Below, one piece after another: positions 1 to 8,738 of a stretch of DNA of 64,000 nt. The stretch comes from Prescottella soli. GTDB taxonomy: Bacteria > Actinomycetota > Actinomycetes > Mycobacteriales > Mycobacteriaceae. The position numbers and the translations under genes are program-made. The stretch is from positions 1,674,001-1,738,000 of the forward strand of contig NZ_CP157276.1 in the NCBI RefSeq assembly GCF_040024445.1, given 5' to 3'. Under the pieces are notes generated by a model. That model saw only the letters and a list, made by a program, of their open reading frames with translations, was not told the origin of the DNA and searched no databases. Position 1 is the first letter of the stretch, and each line of letters begins with the position of its first letter.

Positions 1-2245
1 CGGGGCCGAGGAGCTCGCCGAGCTTGTAGAAGTAGACGTTGTCCGACCACTGGATCGCGCCCAACAGGTTGTTGGGCCCCATCGGCTGCCAGTTCGCGAA
101 CGTGTGCCCGCCGTAGCTGTAGGCGGCGCCGGTCTCGATCACCTGCTCCGGATCCAGCACCTGGTCCTCCTGGTTCGCCGACGCCACGACGATCTTGAAG
201 GTGGAGCCGGGCGGCGCGGCGGTCTGGTAGGCGTGGTTGAGCATCTTGCCGGGACCGGCCCCCTCGGTCTGGGCGGCCAGCGCGACGGCGTCGACGGGCG
301 GACCGTAGACGTTGTTGTCGTACCCGGGGACGCTGGCGAGCGCGAGCACCCCACCGGTGCGCGCGTCCATCACCACCGCCGCGCCGAGGTCACCTCCGCT
401 GCTGCGAACCGCCTGAGCCAGCGCATCCGTCGCCAGGGTCTGCAAGCCGATGTCCAGGTGCAGCCGCAGAGCGTGGCCGGGCACCGGATCCACGCGCTCG
501 GCCGGGCCGACCAGATTTCCGGCAGGATCGACGTAGACGCACTGCCTGCCGTCCGTGCCGCGGAGCAGCGCGTCGTACTGCTTCTCGAGACCCGCCCGGC
601 CCACCCGCGACCCGAGTGCGAGCTGCGGCCAGCGTTCCATGTCCTGCGGATCTCCGACGCTGACGTAGCCGAGGACGGAGGCGAGCGTGGCGCCGTACGG
701 ATAGTGCCGCTTTCCGGAGGGCACGACGAGCACGCCGGGCAGCTTCGCGTCGATGATCCGGCGAGCCTGATCGGGGGGAACCCGGCCGACGACGGCCTGC
801 ATCTCGTCGCCGCTGTCCCCCAGGGTCTTCGTCAGCTCGGCGTCGGGCTCACCCAGCAGCGAGGCGAGGACGGCACGCGAACCGGAGTCATCCTCGTCGA
901 ACATTCGGCTGACCACCGAAATGGAGTACTCGGGAACGTTGGTCGCCAGCGGAACGCCGTTCCGGTCCAGGATCTCACCGCGTTCCGCGGGCAGTCGGAT
1001 GCAGCGAGTCATCTGGGTATCGCTCAGCGCGCGTAACTCCGGACCGCGATCGCTCTGCAACTGCCAGGCGAACACGCACATCGCCACGAGGAGCGCGGTG
1101 ACCGCGAGGGAACCTGCCGTGACGCCCCGCGGCCGTCGCCGGCGTGTCGACGGCTGTGCCCACAGCGGCCGACCGACACCGTCGCGCCGCACCGCGAGCA
1201 CCAGTCCGATCGAGACGAATCCGACGACCGCGACCGTGCCCCCGTAGCTGAACATCGGGAGCGGCATTCCGGTCTGGGGCAGTACGGACAGGCTCGCACC
1301 GATCGACAGCACCGCGTGGATCCCGAACAGCCCGCCGATGCCCGCGGCCACCAGCGCAGCTTCCCTGGTCCGGGCGCGTCGTGCGGCGAGGGCAGCACGC
1401 CAGGTGATCACCAGGCTGGCCGCGATGACCGCGATGCCGGCGAACAGCCCCCACCCGTACACGAGGCTCGCGAACGCGAGGTCGTGTTGCGACTCGGGAA
1501 GGTATGCCGCTCTCAGGTCGTACGTGGGGTCTCGCGCCAGGCCCCACAGACCACCGCTGCCGACCGCGATGTCGGCCTGCATCGATGCCCAGCCCGATCC
1601 GCCCGGGTCGGCGTCGCTCGACACGAACGTCTGGATCCGTTCGAGCTGGTACGGGCGGAGGAAGAGAACGGCAATGGGCAGCGCGGCGATCCCCAGCGCG
1701 AACAGCGGCATCAGCGGTGCCATCGGCACCCTGGCCAGGATCAGCATCAGCGCCGCTATCGCGGCCAGCACCACGGCACTCGACAGGTCGGGCTGCAGAG
1801 CAACGAGTGCGACCACGACACCGGCGATCGCCAACGCCGCCACCAACCGGCCGAACGTGTAGCCGCCGGCCAGGATGGTTGCCGACACCATGACCAGACC
1901 GAGCTTGACGACTTCGGCCGGCTGAACGGTGAACAAGCCGAAGTCCAGCCAACGCTGCGCGCCCTTGACCGCGACCCCGACGAGCGGCACCGCTGCCAGC
2001 ATCGCGACCGAGACCGCGAGGGTCACCCAGCCGAATCGGGCCAGATTGTTCACCCGCATTCGCGACACGGCCCACATCGCCCCGAGGCCGATCACGGTGA
2101 AGACCGCATGGCGGATCGCCTGCGACGTGAGCCCGATCGAGACCAGGTTGAGCAGGCCGAGGACCGCGAGAACGACCGCCGCCGACACGATCCAGGGGTC
2201 CGACTCTCGATCGTGTCCCCTCGCCCGACCACCGTCCCCACTCAT
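1..2245 (-). CDS. SEDS glycosyltransferase-class B PBP fusion (RodA/FtsW + transpeptidase), 3' end outside window
   Basis: One uninterrupted minus-strand frame of 748 codons runs off the left edge. Residues 1-355 are a multi-pass SEDS peptidoglycan polymerase with GAQRW (96-100), QPDLSS (151-156), PESQHD with the conserved Asp at 255, and FSYGGT near 332-337. After an Arg-rich linker a further TM helix (about 378-396) leads into a class B penicillin-binding protein. This begins PAERGEILDRNG and has the catalytic SxxK at Ser681-Lys684 (STFK) and SxN at 734-736 (SDN); the KTG motif would lie beyond the edge. SEDS and PBP partners are normally separate neighbouring genes, so the polymerase and crosslinking enzyme are expected here at 1:1 in the membrane. 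Start ATG 2245 overlaps the upstream stop (TGATG). Whether it serves elongation or division cannot be told. Confidence 0.9.
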   Translation of the reverse strand, partial: MSGDGGRARGHDRESDPWIVSAAVVLAVLGLLNLVSIGLTSQAIRHAVFTVIGLGAMWAVSRMRVNNLARFGWVTLAVSVAMLAAVPLVGVAVKGAQRWLDFGLFTVQPAEVVKLGLVMVSATILAGGYTFGRLVAALAIAGVVVALVALQPDLSSAVVLAAIAALMLILARVPMAPLMPLFALGIAALPIAVLFLRPYQLERIQTFVSSDADPGGSGWASMQADIAVGSGGLWGLARDPTYDLRAAYLPESQHDLAFASLVYGWGLFAGIAVIAASLVITWRAALAARRARTREAALVAAGIGGLFGIHAVLSIGASLSVLPQTGMPLPMFSYGGTVAVVGFVSIGLVLAVRRDGVGRPLWAQPSTRRRRPRGVTAGSLAVTALLVAMCVFAWQLQSDRGPELRALSDTQMTRCIRLPAERGEILDRNGVPLATNVPEYSISVVSRMFDEDDSGSRAVLASLLGEPDAELTKTLGDSGDEMQAVVGRVPPDQARRIIDAKLPGVLVVPSGKRHYPYGATLASVLGYVSVGDPQDMERWPQLALGSRVGRAGLEKQYDALLRGTDGRQCVYVDPAGNLVGPAERVDPVPGHALRLHLDIGLQTLATDALAQAVRSSGGDLGAAVVMDARTGGVLALASVPGYDNNVYGPPVDAVALAAQTEGAGPGKMLNHAYQTAAPPGSTFKIVVASANQEDQVLDPEQVIETGAAYSYGGHTFANWQPMGPNNLLGAIQWSDNVYFYKLGELLGP

Positions 2246-3477
2246 CAGCAGGCCGCCTTCTCGGCGGGCACGTACAGCGGCACCGACGCGGCGACCGCCG
2301 GAGCGCTCGTGACCGCGGCGATGGCCAAGGCGGGACTGTTCGGCAGGGCGGTCCGGCTCAGGCCGTACACGCCGTCCCGCCCCTGCTCGGCCGGGATGGT
2401 GACGTCACCACCCTCGTGTACCTCGCCCGAGCATCGGTCGTAGACGTTCAGCTTCCAGGTGACCGCGCCGACGGCCGTCGGGTCGAGGCGAACGTCCACC
2501 CGCACGGCGCACGGCTTGCCGGGGCTGCACGATCCGTCGGCGAAACTTGCTGCGACCCCGGCGATCTGACCCGCGGACGCCGGGGCACCGGTATCGACCG
2601 GCGGCGGTGCGACCCCACCGGCCGCGGCGGGGTCCGCCGGCTCGGGCGGCGGCGACACCGGCTCGATGAGGTTCTGCGCGGAGGGGTTCACCGGATCGCG
2701 GAGGGTGTCCCAGCCCCGGCTGAGCTGCTCCCAGGCGTGCGGGGCCGCCACGACCGCGCCGGCGAGAACGACGATCGTGAGCAGGGCGAACACCCCCTGT
2801 CGCCGGGACGGCCGCCTCCGACGACTGTGCCAGGGGCTTCGGACCGGCGGAAACCAGCCGGTGCTCGTCACGAGCGACCCGGCCGGCACGGACGGACCGT
2901 TCTGTACGTCGGCCCGATCTTCCCGGTCTTCCCCTACCCGACAATCCGGTCGGGATCGAACCGTCGTCGCCCTGACGAGTTCGCCGATCTGGCGCCTCCG
3001 CCGGGACTCGTCGGCCGGGTCGAACTCGGGCGCGACGGCCCGACCGAATCGGCGCACCATATCATCCAGATCCGTTGTCTCCGATATCGATTCGGTCAGG
3101 AATCCGTCGAACTCGGGCCCGCGACAGTTCGTCGCGATATCGCGGAGCAGGCTCGCGATCGCACCGTTCGCCGCGACGCGGGACGCGGCGCTGCCGGCGC
3201 CGTCGATCGTGAGCCGTCCGCCGTCGGACACCATCACGGTGTCGTCCCGCACAGCGACCGGACGGCCACTCCCGGCGACCGGTTCGAGCTGGTCCGCCAA
3301 GTCTGCGACCAATTGCGCAGCTTGCACCGGTGTCAGCCGCGCGACCGCGAGCAGCCGCGGGAGCGTGACACTGACACCGCCACCACCCGAGTCGTCATCG
3401 ATCCGCTCGGGTGGTTCCGGACGGGTGGCGGCGGGCTCGCGGCTTCCCGCATGGACGCCCAAGGCTGCTTCGTTCAT
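2245..3477 (-). CDS. Single-pass membrane protein of unknown function upstream of the SEDS-PBP gene
   Basis: About 410 residues. A cytoplasmic Asp/Arg-rich half is followed by a basic stretch (HSRRRRPSRRQG) and one TM segment (FALLTIVVLAGAVVAAP). Outside is a Pro/Ala linker (EPVSPPPEPADPAAAGG) and a C-terminal beta-rich domain with Cys pairs (CSPGKPC, DRCSGE) that ends with Cys. The ATG at 3477 follows a GGGGAT-like ribosome site; a longer start at 3516 is possible. The gene shares one base with the SEDS-PBP start, so translation is probably coupled and the product may be an accessory of that wall synthase. That role is inferred from position only. I do not recognise the family. Confidence 0.75.
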   Translation of the reverse strand: MNEAALGVHAGSREPAATRPEPPERIDDDSGGGGVSVTLPRLLAVARLTPVQAAQLVADLADQLEPVAGSGRPVAVRDDTVMVSDGGRLTIDGAGSAASRVAANGAIASLLRDIATNCRGPEFDGFLTESISETTDLDDMVRRFGRAVAPEFDPADESRRRRQIGELVRATTVRSRPDCRVGEDREDRADVQNGPSVPAGSLVTSTGWFPPVRSPWHSRRRRPSRRQGVFALLTIVVLAGAVVAAPHAWEQLSRGWDTLRDPVNPSAQNLIEPVSPPPEPADPAAAGGVAPPPVDTGAPASAGQIAGVAASFADGSCSPGKPCAVRVDVRLDPTAVGAVTWKLNVYDRCSGEVHEGGDVTIPAEQGRDGVYGLSRTALPNSPALAIAAVTSAPAVAASVPLYVPAEKAAC

Positions 3478-3522
3478 CGCGCATCCCCGAAACGATCTGC
3501 CTCCCGCAGGTGGCACCGGACC

Positions 3523-3703
3523 GGAGCGGGTGGGCGGTGGACTGGGCTCTGCTTGATCCTGTCGAAATCCATTGCGCCTGTTCGAATCTATTTAACTCCG
3601 ATCCGGTCCGTCGAGGGGAGGAATCGCGAAGGCGGAAGGGCTCGGGCGCCCACCCGACGCACGGGAGGAGCCCACCGGGCGGAGCGGGTGGGCGGTGGAC
3701 TGG
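3523..3703. repeat. Pair of identical 23-bp direct repeats in a divergent intergenic region
   Basis: The 23 bases at 3523-3545 (GGAGCGGGTGGGC plus GGTGGACTGG) recur exactly at 3681-3703, 158 bp apart. They lie between the divergent genes starting at 3477 and 3808. The 330-bp gap holds no convincing gene. The repeats could be a duplicated regulator site or a duplication scar. Confidence 0.7.
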
Positions 3704-3807
3704 ACGAGCAGCGGGAGGAACCGGACACAGTGCCGCCGATCACCCCGACGGCATTCCCGTTTTGCCTGATTCGATCGCGCCCGCACCGTTTCGTAACGTA
3801 AGTACCC

Positions 3808-5445
3808 GTGTCGATCGAAGTCCCTCCCCCGATTCCCACACCGACCCGGGCATGGCCCGCGCTGGTGCGCGTACCGCGGGACGGACGGCGCTGGCCGGGA
3901 ACCGTGCGGGCGGCGGTGGCCGTCGCACTGCCCGGGCTCCTCGGTCTCGCGCTCGGCCACGATCCGGCGGCCGCGACCGCGACGCTCGGCGCCTTCGCGG
4001 TGGTGTACGGCGAGAGTCGTCCCTATCGGGTGCGGTGGCGGGCGGTCTCGGTCGCGGCGTGCGTGATGGTGGTCGGGGCCCTCATCGGGGCCGTTGTCGG
4101 CAGCGCCGTCCACGACGCGGCCGCGTCCGGCGGATCCGCGCTGTGGCCGCTGGTGCTGGTGCTCACCATGTCCGCGTTCGTGGCCGTGGGTGCCTTCATG
4201 GTCGACGCTCTGCGACTCGGTGCACCGGGCGCGTTCCTGCCGCTGCTCGCGGTCGAGATCGCGTCGGCGCTGCCCGCGGCCGGCGTTCCCGTCGGCCACG
4301 TCGTCGCTTGGACGGCGGTCGGTGGGGTCACCGCCGTCGCGGTCGCGATGTCCGGCTGCGTGGCACGCCCCCGCACCCCCGAACGCGCGGCGGTCGCATC
4401 TGCCGTCGCGGCCGTCGACGCCTTCGATCGCACCCGGGACTCGGCGCCGCGTCGCCACGCGGCGGTCAAGGCCGTCCACGCCGCATGGCAGTGCCTGCAC
4501 GACGCGGGGATCGCCACGCAGGACCATCCCCTGACCCGGGACCTGCTCGAGGCGCAGGATCGCTGCGTGTCACTCCTGCACGGCAGCGAGACGGCCCTCG
4601 ACACCGACCGTGAAGACCTGTGGCGACGGGTCCCCGCCCCGCGCCCGACGATCCGGTTCCGGTTGGAACGTGCGGCACACCTGCGGGGCCGGTCGACGCT
4701 CATCGTCGTCCGACTGCTCGTGGCGTGCCCGGCGGCCGGCATCGTCGCCATGAGTCTCGGTGTCGCGCGGCCGGATTGGGCGGTCATCACCGCCGCGATG
4801 ATTCTGCACCAGGGCCCGGACCGGGTCCTCGGAACGTATCGGGCCGTGCACCGCTTCGCGGGAACGGTGCTGGGTCTGCTGGTACTCGCAGCGTTGAAGC
4901 CGATCGACCCGACCGGTGCCGTCCTCGTGCTCGTGCTGGCCGCATCGATGGCCGGAGTGCAGGCGTACCTCGTCCGCAACTACGGACTGGCGATGGTGTT
5001 CATCACGACCCTGGCGCTGCTGCTCGCCGGTCTCGGGTCCCCCGACGACCTCACCGGGGTGACCCGGGATCGCCTGCTCGAGACGGTGATCGGTGTCGTC
5101 GTCGCCGTCATCGTTTTGTGGACGGTGCTGCCGGCGTCGTACCGCCGTGTCCTCGAGGACGCGGACGGCAGGGTCGCGACCACGATCGAACGGATCGAGG
5201 CCACGCGAGACCGGTCCGAGACGCGTGAACTCTGCCGCGGACTCGAATTCGACCTGCACTCGGCGACGACGGCTGCGCTGGTGGCCGCGCACACCGATCC
5301 GGAGTGGACCGAGCGGAGGTGGTCCCGGCACCACCGGATCAACGAGGCCGGCTATCGGGTGCTCGCGCTGTCCGGAACGTCGTGGAACGACACCGGGGCC
5401 GCGCGGCGATCGCCACGCGGCCCCGGATCGGACGCTCGAAACTAG
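3808..5445 (+). CDS. FUSC-family membrane protein (aromatic-acid exporter-like)
   Basis: 545 residues, GTG start. The N-terminal half has a hydrophobic block of about six segments (VAVALPGLLGLALG; VSVAACVMVVGALIGAVVG; LWPLVLVLTMSAFVAVGAFM; VAWTAVGGVTAVAVAM). A soluble central region (about 195-290) follows. A second membrane block begins STLIVVRLLVACPAAGIVAM and contains DWAVITAAMILHQGPDRVLG and HRFAGTVLGLLVLAALKP, which is the classic fusaric-acid-resistance-like repeat, and the soluble tail holds RRWSRHHRI. Family members export aromatic carboxylates or other small molecules; the substrate here is unknown. The stop codon shares CTAG with the convergent stress-protein gene. Confidence 0.8.
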   Translation: MSIEVPPPIPTPTRAWPALVRVPRDGRRWPGTVRAAVAVALPGLLGLALGHDPAAATATLGAFAVVYGESRPYRVRWRAVSVAACVMVVGALIGAVVGSAVHDAAASGGSALWPLVLVLTMSAFVAVGAFMVDALRLGAPGAFLPLLAVEIASALPAAGVPVGHVVAWTAVGGVTAVAVAMSGCVARPRTPERAAVASAVAAVDAFDRTRDSAPRRHAAVKAVHAAWQCLHDAGIATQDHPLTRDLLEAQDRCVSLLHGSETALDTDREDLWRRVPAPRPTIRFRLERAAHLRGRSTLIVVRLLVACPAAGIVAMSLGVARPDWAVITAAMILHQGPDRVLGTYRAVHRFAGTVLGLLVLAALKPIDPTGAVLVLVLAASMAGVQAYLVRNYGLAMVFITTLALLLAGLGSPDDLTGVTRDRLLETVIGVVVAVIVLWTVLPASYRRVLEDADGRVATTIERIEATRDRSETRELCRGLEFDLHSATTAALVAAHTDPEWTERRWSRHHRINEAGYRVLALSGTSWNDTGAARRSPRGPGSDARN

Positions 5446-6338
5446 TCGCCCGACGGCACGATCAGCACCGGGCAGTCGGCGGTGTGCAGCATCGCCCGGC
5501 TGGTCGAGCCCAGCAGCATGCCCCGGAAGCCGCCGCGTCCACGGGTGCCGACCACGATCAACTGGGCCTGCTCGGCGTACTCGCTGAGCACCCGCACCGG
5601 CCGGTCCCGGGCCACGACGCGTTCGACGGCGACATCCGGGTACCGCTCCTGCCAGCCGGCGAGCCGCTCGGCCAGCACCACTTCCTCGCCGGTCTGGATG
5701 CGGCTCCAGTGCGGGTCGTCGGGGGTGGCGCCGAGGGAGGGCTGCACGCTCACGTCGCTCCAGACGTTCACGGCGATGAGGTTGGCGCTGCGCATCGCCG
5801 CCTCCTCGAAGGCGATCGCGACGGCGGGCTTGCACGACTCGGAGCCGTCGATGCCCACCACGATCGGGCCCTCGGTCGGCGGCAGGCCGTCGAGCGTGCG
5901 GCCACGGACCACGACGACCGGGGACTGGGCGTGCGCGGACACCGCCGCGGTGACGGAACCGACGACCAGGCCGGTGATCTCGCCGTGCCCGTGCGATCCG
6001 AGGACCACCATCCACGCCTGCGCCGACAGGTCGATCAGCGTCGGGGCCGGACGGCCGTCGACCTGCTCGGTGGTGATCTCGATCGAACCGATGTCCTCGG
6101 CCGACTGCTTGGCGAGGACGTGCGCGCTGTCGAGTCGCGACCGGGCCGTGTCGCGCAGTTCGTCCTGGAAGCTGCGGGCCAGGTACGGCTCGGAGTAGTA
6201 GAACGCCGGGATGTGCACGGCGGTGACGATGTGCAGGCGACGCTGGTGGACCGCGGCCGCGCGGGCCGCCCACACCACCGCGTTCGATGCCGCTTCGGAG
6301 CCGTCGACGGCGACGACGATCGCTTCGGTTGCGCTCAT
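5442..6338 (-). CDS. Universal stress protein, two tandem Usp domains
   Basis: 298 residues. Domain 1 (about 1-145) begins IVVAVDGSEAASNAVVWA and has the ATP-binding loop GSHGHGEITGLVVGS. Domain 2 (about 155-298) begins IVVGIDGSESCKPAVAIA, has GTRGRGGFRGMLLGS and ends CPVLIVPSGD. ATG 6338 is chosen; upstream codons in the same frame lack Usp character. Tandem Usp proteins that bind ATP are typical of mycobacterial dormancy regulons. It is one of two similar genes flanking an LLM oxidoreductase, and a weak DosR-type box lies at 6372-6391, just upstream of the start. Confidence 0.9.
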   Translation of the reverse strand: MSATEAIVVAVDGSEAASNAVVWAARAAAVHQRRLHIVTAVHIPAFYYSEPYLARSFQDELRDTARSRLDSAHVLAKQSAEDIGSIEITTEQVDGRPAPTLIDLSAQAWMVVLGSHGHGEITGLVVGSVTAAVSAHAQSPVVVVRGRTLDGLPPTEGPIVVGIDGSESCKPAVAIAFEEAAMRSANLIAVNVWSDVSVQPSLGATPDDPHWSRIQTGEEVVLAERLAGWQERYPDVAVERVVARDRPVRVLSEYAEQAQLIVVGTRGRGGFRGMLLGSTSRAMLHTADCPVLIVPSGD

Positions 6339-6371
6339 GGATCCAGTTTCTCCTTCACACCTGCGGTCCTG

Positions 6372-6391
6372 TCGAGACCATTGTCCCGGTT
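6372..6391. promoter_or_regulatory. Weak DosR/DevR-like box upstream of universal stress gene
   Basis: TCGAGACCATTGTCCCGGTT matches most of the core of the mycobacterial DosR consensus (TTSGGGACTWWAGTCCCSAA). It lies about 34 bp before the start at 6338. It is weaker than the site at 8626. Confidence 0.4.
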
Positions 6392-6419
6392 TCCGTCCGC
6401 CGTCGCGTGGGTCTCGGCC

Positions 6420-6460
6420 CCCGGCGGGCCGTGACGCTGGGCACGTCACCGCCCGCCGGG
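6420..6460 (-). terminator. Hairpin between the LLM and stress-protein genes
   Basis: Arms 6420-6436 (CCCGGCGGGCCGTGACG) and 6444-6460 (CGTCACCGCCCGCCGGG) pair over a 7-nt loop, just after the LLM stop. There is no clear T-run. It likely ends or attenuates the upstream transcript. Confidence 0.55.
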
Positions 6461-6466
6461 TTCCGT

Positions 6467-7507
6467 TCAGTCGACGATCGCGCGCAGCTTCTCGATGAGG
6501 GCGACCCGTCCCGCGCGGTCGGCGGCCAGCGGCGTCACGTTGAGCGTCGTCACGCCGGCGGCGGCGAACGCCGCGACACGTTCCTTGACGAAGCTCTCGG
6601 TGCCGATGAGCGAGACGGCGCGGACGAGTTCGTCGGGCACGGCCGCGGCGGCCTCCTCCTTCTTGCCGGCCAGGTACAGGTCCTGGATCTTCTCGGCCTC
6701 CTCCTCGTAGCCGTAGCGGCACGCGAGGTCGTTGTAGAAGTTCTTGCCCTTGGCGCCCATGCCGCCGATGTACAGCGCCAGGTGCGGCTTGATCCACTGC
6801 AGCAACGGTTCGACGTCGTCGCCGATCGCCAGCGCCGGGCCCGCGTAGATCTGCAGATCACCCAGCGCCGGGTCCCGCTTCGCCTTGCCGGCCGCGAGCG
6901 CCTCGCCCCACACCGACTCGGCCTTCTCCGGGTAGAAGAAGATCGGCTCCCAGCCCTCCGCGATCTCGGCGGTCAGTGCCACGTTCTTCGGGCCCAGCGA
7001 GGCGATGACGATCGGGATCCGCTCGCGCACCGGGTGGTTGATCAGCTTCAGCGGCTTGCCCAGGCCCGTGCCCTGGTCGGCCGGCAGCGGGACCTGGTAG
7101 TACTTGCCCTGGTAGTTGACCTTCTCTCGGCGCCACACCTGGCGGCAGATGTCGACCAGTTCGCGGGTGCGGCCGAGCGGGGCGTCGTACTTGACGCCGT
7201 GGAAGCCCTCGATGACCTGCGGACCCGACGCCCCGATGCCCATCACGAACCGGCCGCCCGAGACGTAGTCCAGGCCGGCCGCGGTCATCGCGGTCAGGCT
7301 CGGGGTGCGGGTGTAGATCTGGAAGATGCCCGACGCCAGCTCGATCTTCGACGTCCTGGCCGCCAGGTACCCCAGCTGGCTGACGGCGTCGAACGAGTAC
7401 GCCTCGGGCACGAACACGATGTCCAGGCCCGCGCGTTCGAGGTCGGCGACCTCCTCGACGGTCTCCGCGAATCCCCCGCTGTAGTTCAAGCCCATACCGA
7501 TGCGCAC
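6467..7507 (-). CDS. LLM-class (probably F420-dependent) oxidoreductase
   Basis: 346 residues with the luciferase-like TIM-barrel pattern. The N-terminus is RIGMGLNYSGGFAETVEEVADLERAGLDIVFVPE. Further family segments are KIELASGIFQIYTRTPSLTA, SGGRFVMGIGASGPQVIEGFHG and RIPIVIASLGPKNVALTAEIAEGWEP. This subfamily in actinobacteria usually uses coenzyme F420 for hydride transfer; the substrate is not predictable. GTG start at 7507. It sits between two Usp genes on the same strand, which suggests shared dormancy control, though a hairpin follows it. Confidence 0.88.
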   Translation of the reverse strand: MRIGMGLNYSGGFAETVEEVADLERAGLDIVFVPEAYSFDAVSQLGYLAARTSKIELASGIFQIYTRTPSLTAMTAAGLDYVSGGRFVMGIGASGPQVIEGFHGVKYDAPLGRTRELVDICRQVWRREKVNYQGKYYQVPLPADQGTGLGKPLKLINHPVRERIPIVIASLGPKNVALTAEIAEGWEPIFFYPEKAESVWGEALAAGKAKRDPALGDLQIYAGPALAIGDDVEPLLQWIKPHLALYIGGMGAKGKNFYNDLACRYGYEEEAEKIQDLYLAGKKEEAAAAVPDELVRAVSLIGTESFVKERVAAFAAAGVTTLNVTPLAADRAGRVALIEKLRAIVD

Positions 7508-7560
7508 TTCGGCGACCCCATTCCGTGTTATCTGTGACGGACGTTACGACGAAGTGGACT

Positions 7561-8496
7561 CTACGACCGCTCGGGCCGGACCACCATCACCGGGCACTGC
7601 GCCTTCTGGACCAATTCGTTGCTGGTCGAGCCCAGCAGCAGGCCACGGAAGCCGCCGCGCCCGCGGCTGCCGACGACCACCAACTGCGCCTTCTGCGACC
7701 ACGCCAGCAGGTGGGTGCGGGGGCCGTCGATGTACAGCTCGCGCTGGACCTCGACGTCCGGGTACCGCTCGCACCACCCGGCGAGGCGTTCGGAGAGAAC
7801 CTCGTGTTCGGCGTCCTCGAACGCGCGGGGGTCACGGATCGAGCTGCGCCCACCGGCGAGCGTCCCGTGCGGGGTGTCGCTCCACGCGTGGATCGCCACC
7901 AGCGGGACCCCGCGCTGCGCGGCCTCCTCGAACGCGACACCCGTGGCCCGCTCGCTCGTGGGGCTGCCGTCGACGCCCACGACCACGGGTCCCTCCTGCG
8001 GAACCTGGCCGTCACGCTGGTGGACCACCACCACCGGGCACACGCCGTGACTCGCGGCGTTGACCGCGGTCGAGCCGATGCCGCCGGCCGAGCCGCTGCC
8101 GGACGCCCCCAGCACCAGCGCCCGCGAGTCCTCGGAGAGCGACACCAGCCAGCGGGCGCCGCCCATCGTCGAGATCTCGGTGGAGATGTCCAGGTCGGCG
8201 GAGACCTCGCGGGCGACCGCCGCCGCGCGGGACAGGATCTCCTTGCCCTCGTCCTCCATCCAGTCGTAGATGCCTGCGACGTCGAGGTACGGCGCACCGT
8301 AGGTGTAGGGCGAGAAGTTCAGGGCGTGGATGATCCGCAGCGACAGGTTACGGTCCGCGCACATCTGCGCGGCCCAGCGGACGGCCGCTTCCGCGGACTC
8401 CGACCCGTCGACGCCGACGATCACCGCGTTCGCGTCCCGCGCGATCGACGGTTCCTCGGCGCCGTGCTGCATGCCCTGTGCGGTCATCCCGCTCAC
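7561..8496 (-). CDS. Universal stress protein, two tandem Usp domains, downstream of a DosR box
   Basis: 311 residues. The first Usp domain starts about residue 23 (AVIVGVDGSESAEAAVRWA, loop GASGSGSAGGIGS). The second starts about 168 (PVVVGVDGSPTSERATGVA, loop GSRGRGGFRGLLLGS) and the protein ends CPVMVVRPERS. The C-terminal domain is close to that of the protein encoded at 5442-6338, so the two are probably paralogues. ATG at 8496 or 8487 could start it. A near-consensus DosR box lies about 130 bp upstream (8626-8645), so induction by hypoxia or NO is likely. It is divergent from nsrR. Confidence 0.9.
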   Translation of the reverse strand: MSGMTAQGMQHGAEEPSIARDANAVIVGVDGSESAEAAVRWAAQMCADRNLSLRIIHALNFSPYTYGAPYLDVAGIYDWMEDEGKEILSRAAAVAREVSADLDISTEISTMGGARWLVSLSEDSRALVLGASGSGSAGGIGSTAVNAASHGVCPVVVVHQRDGQVPQEGPVVVGVDGSPTSERATGVAFEEAAQRGVPLVAIHAWSDTPHGTLAGGRSSIRDPRAFEDAEHEVLSERLAGWCERYPDVEVQRELYIDGPRTHLLAWSQKAQLVVVGSRGRGGFRGLLLGSTSNELVQKAQCPVMVVRPERS

Positions 8497-8625
8497 CCTC
8501 TTCCGTTTGTGACGAATCGGTGCGGCAAGTCGTGGTCGATCCGCCCCGGACCGAACCGATCGAGGTGCCGACTTCGACGTTAGTCACTCGGACCGCATTC
8601 CGTGGGGTGCATGAGTCCCGTGTAG

Positions 8626-8645
8626 TTCGGGACCAAAGTCCCGCC
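8626..8645. promoter_or_regulatory. DosR/DevR-type box
   Basis: TTCGGGACCAAAGTCCCGCC fits the DosR consensus TTSGGGACTWWAGTCCCSAA at nearly every position, including both GGGAC/GTCCC half-sites. A second half-like palindrome, TCGGGACTTCCCGA, lies at 8661-8674. The region is shared by the divergent Usp and nsrR genes. Confidence 0.7.
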
Positions 8646-8700
8646 GTGCAGGGCCGGAAGTCGGGACTTCCCGATGGGGCCCGAGATGCGCATCACATTT

Positions 8701-8723
8701 AATTGGAGTCTCAGATTCCAATT
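8701..8723. promoter_or_regulatory. Inverted repeat, probable NsrR operator
   Basis: Arms AATTGGA (8701-8707) and TCCAATT (8717-8723) are separated by 9 bp and lie 15 bp before the nsrR start. The AT-rich dyad stands out in GC-rich DNA and fits an autoregulatory site for an Rrf2-family repressor. Confidence 0.55.
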
Positions 8724-8738
8724 TCCTATTGTCGAGCC

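Noticed and set aside
104-1036. Plus-strand open frame of 310 codons
   Set aside because: It is antisense to the PBP part of the fusion, with Arg/Gly/His-rich, non-protein-like composition.
3588-3839. 83-codon minus-strand frame in the intergenic region before the FUSC gene
   Set aside because: Ser/Pro/Arg-rich without motif, no ribosome site, overlaps the repeat and the FUSC start.
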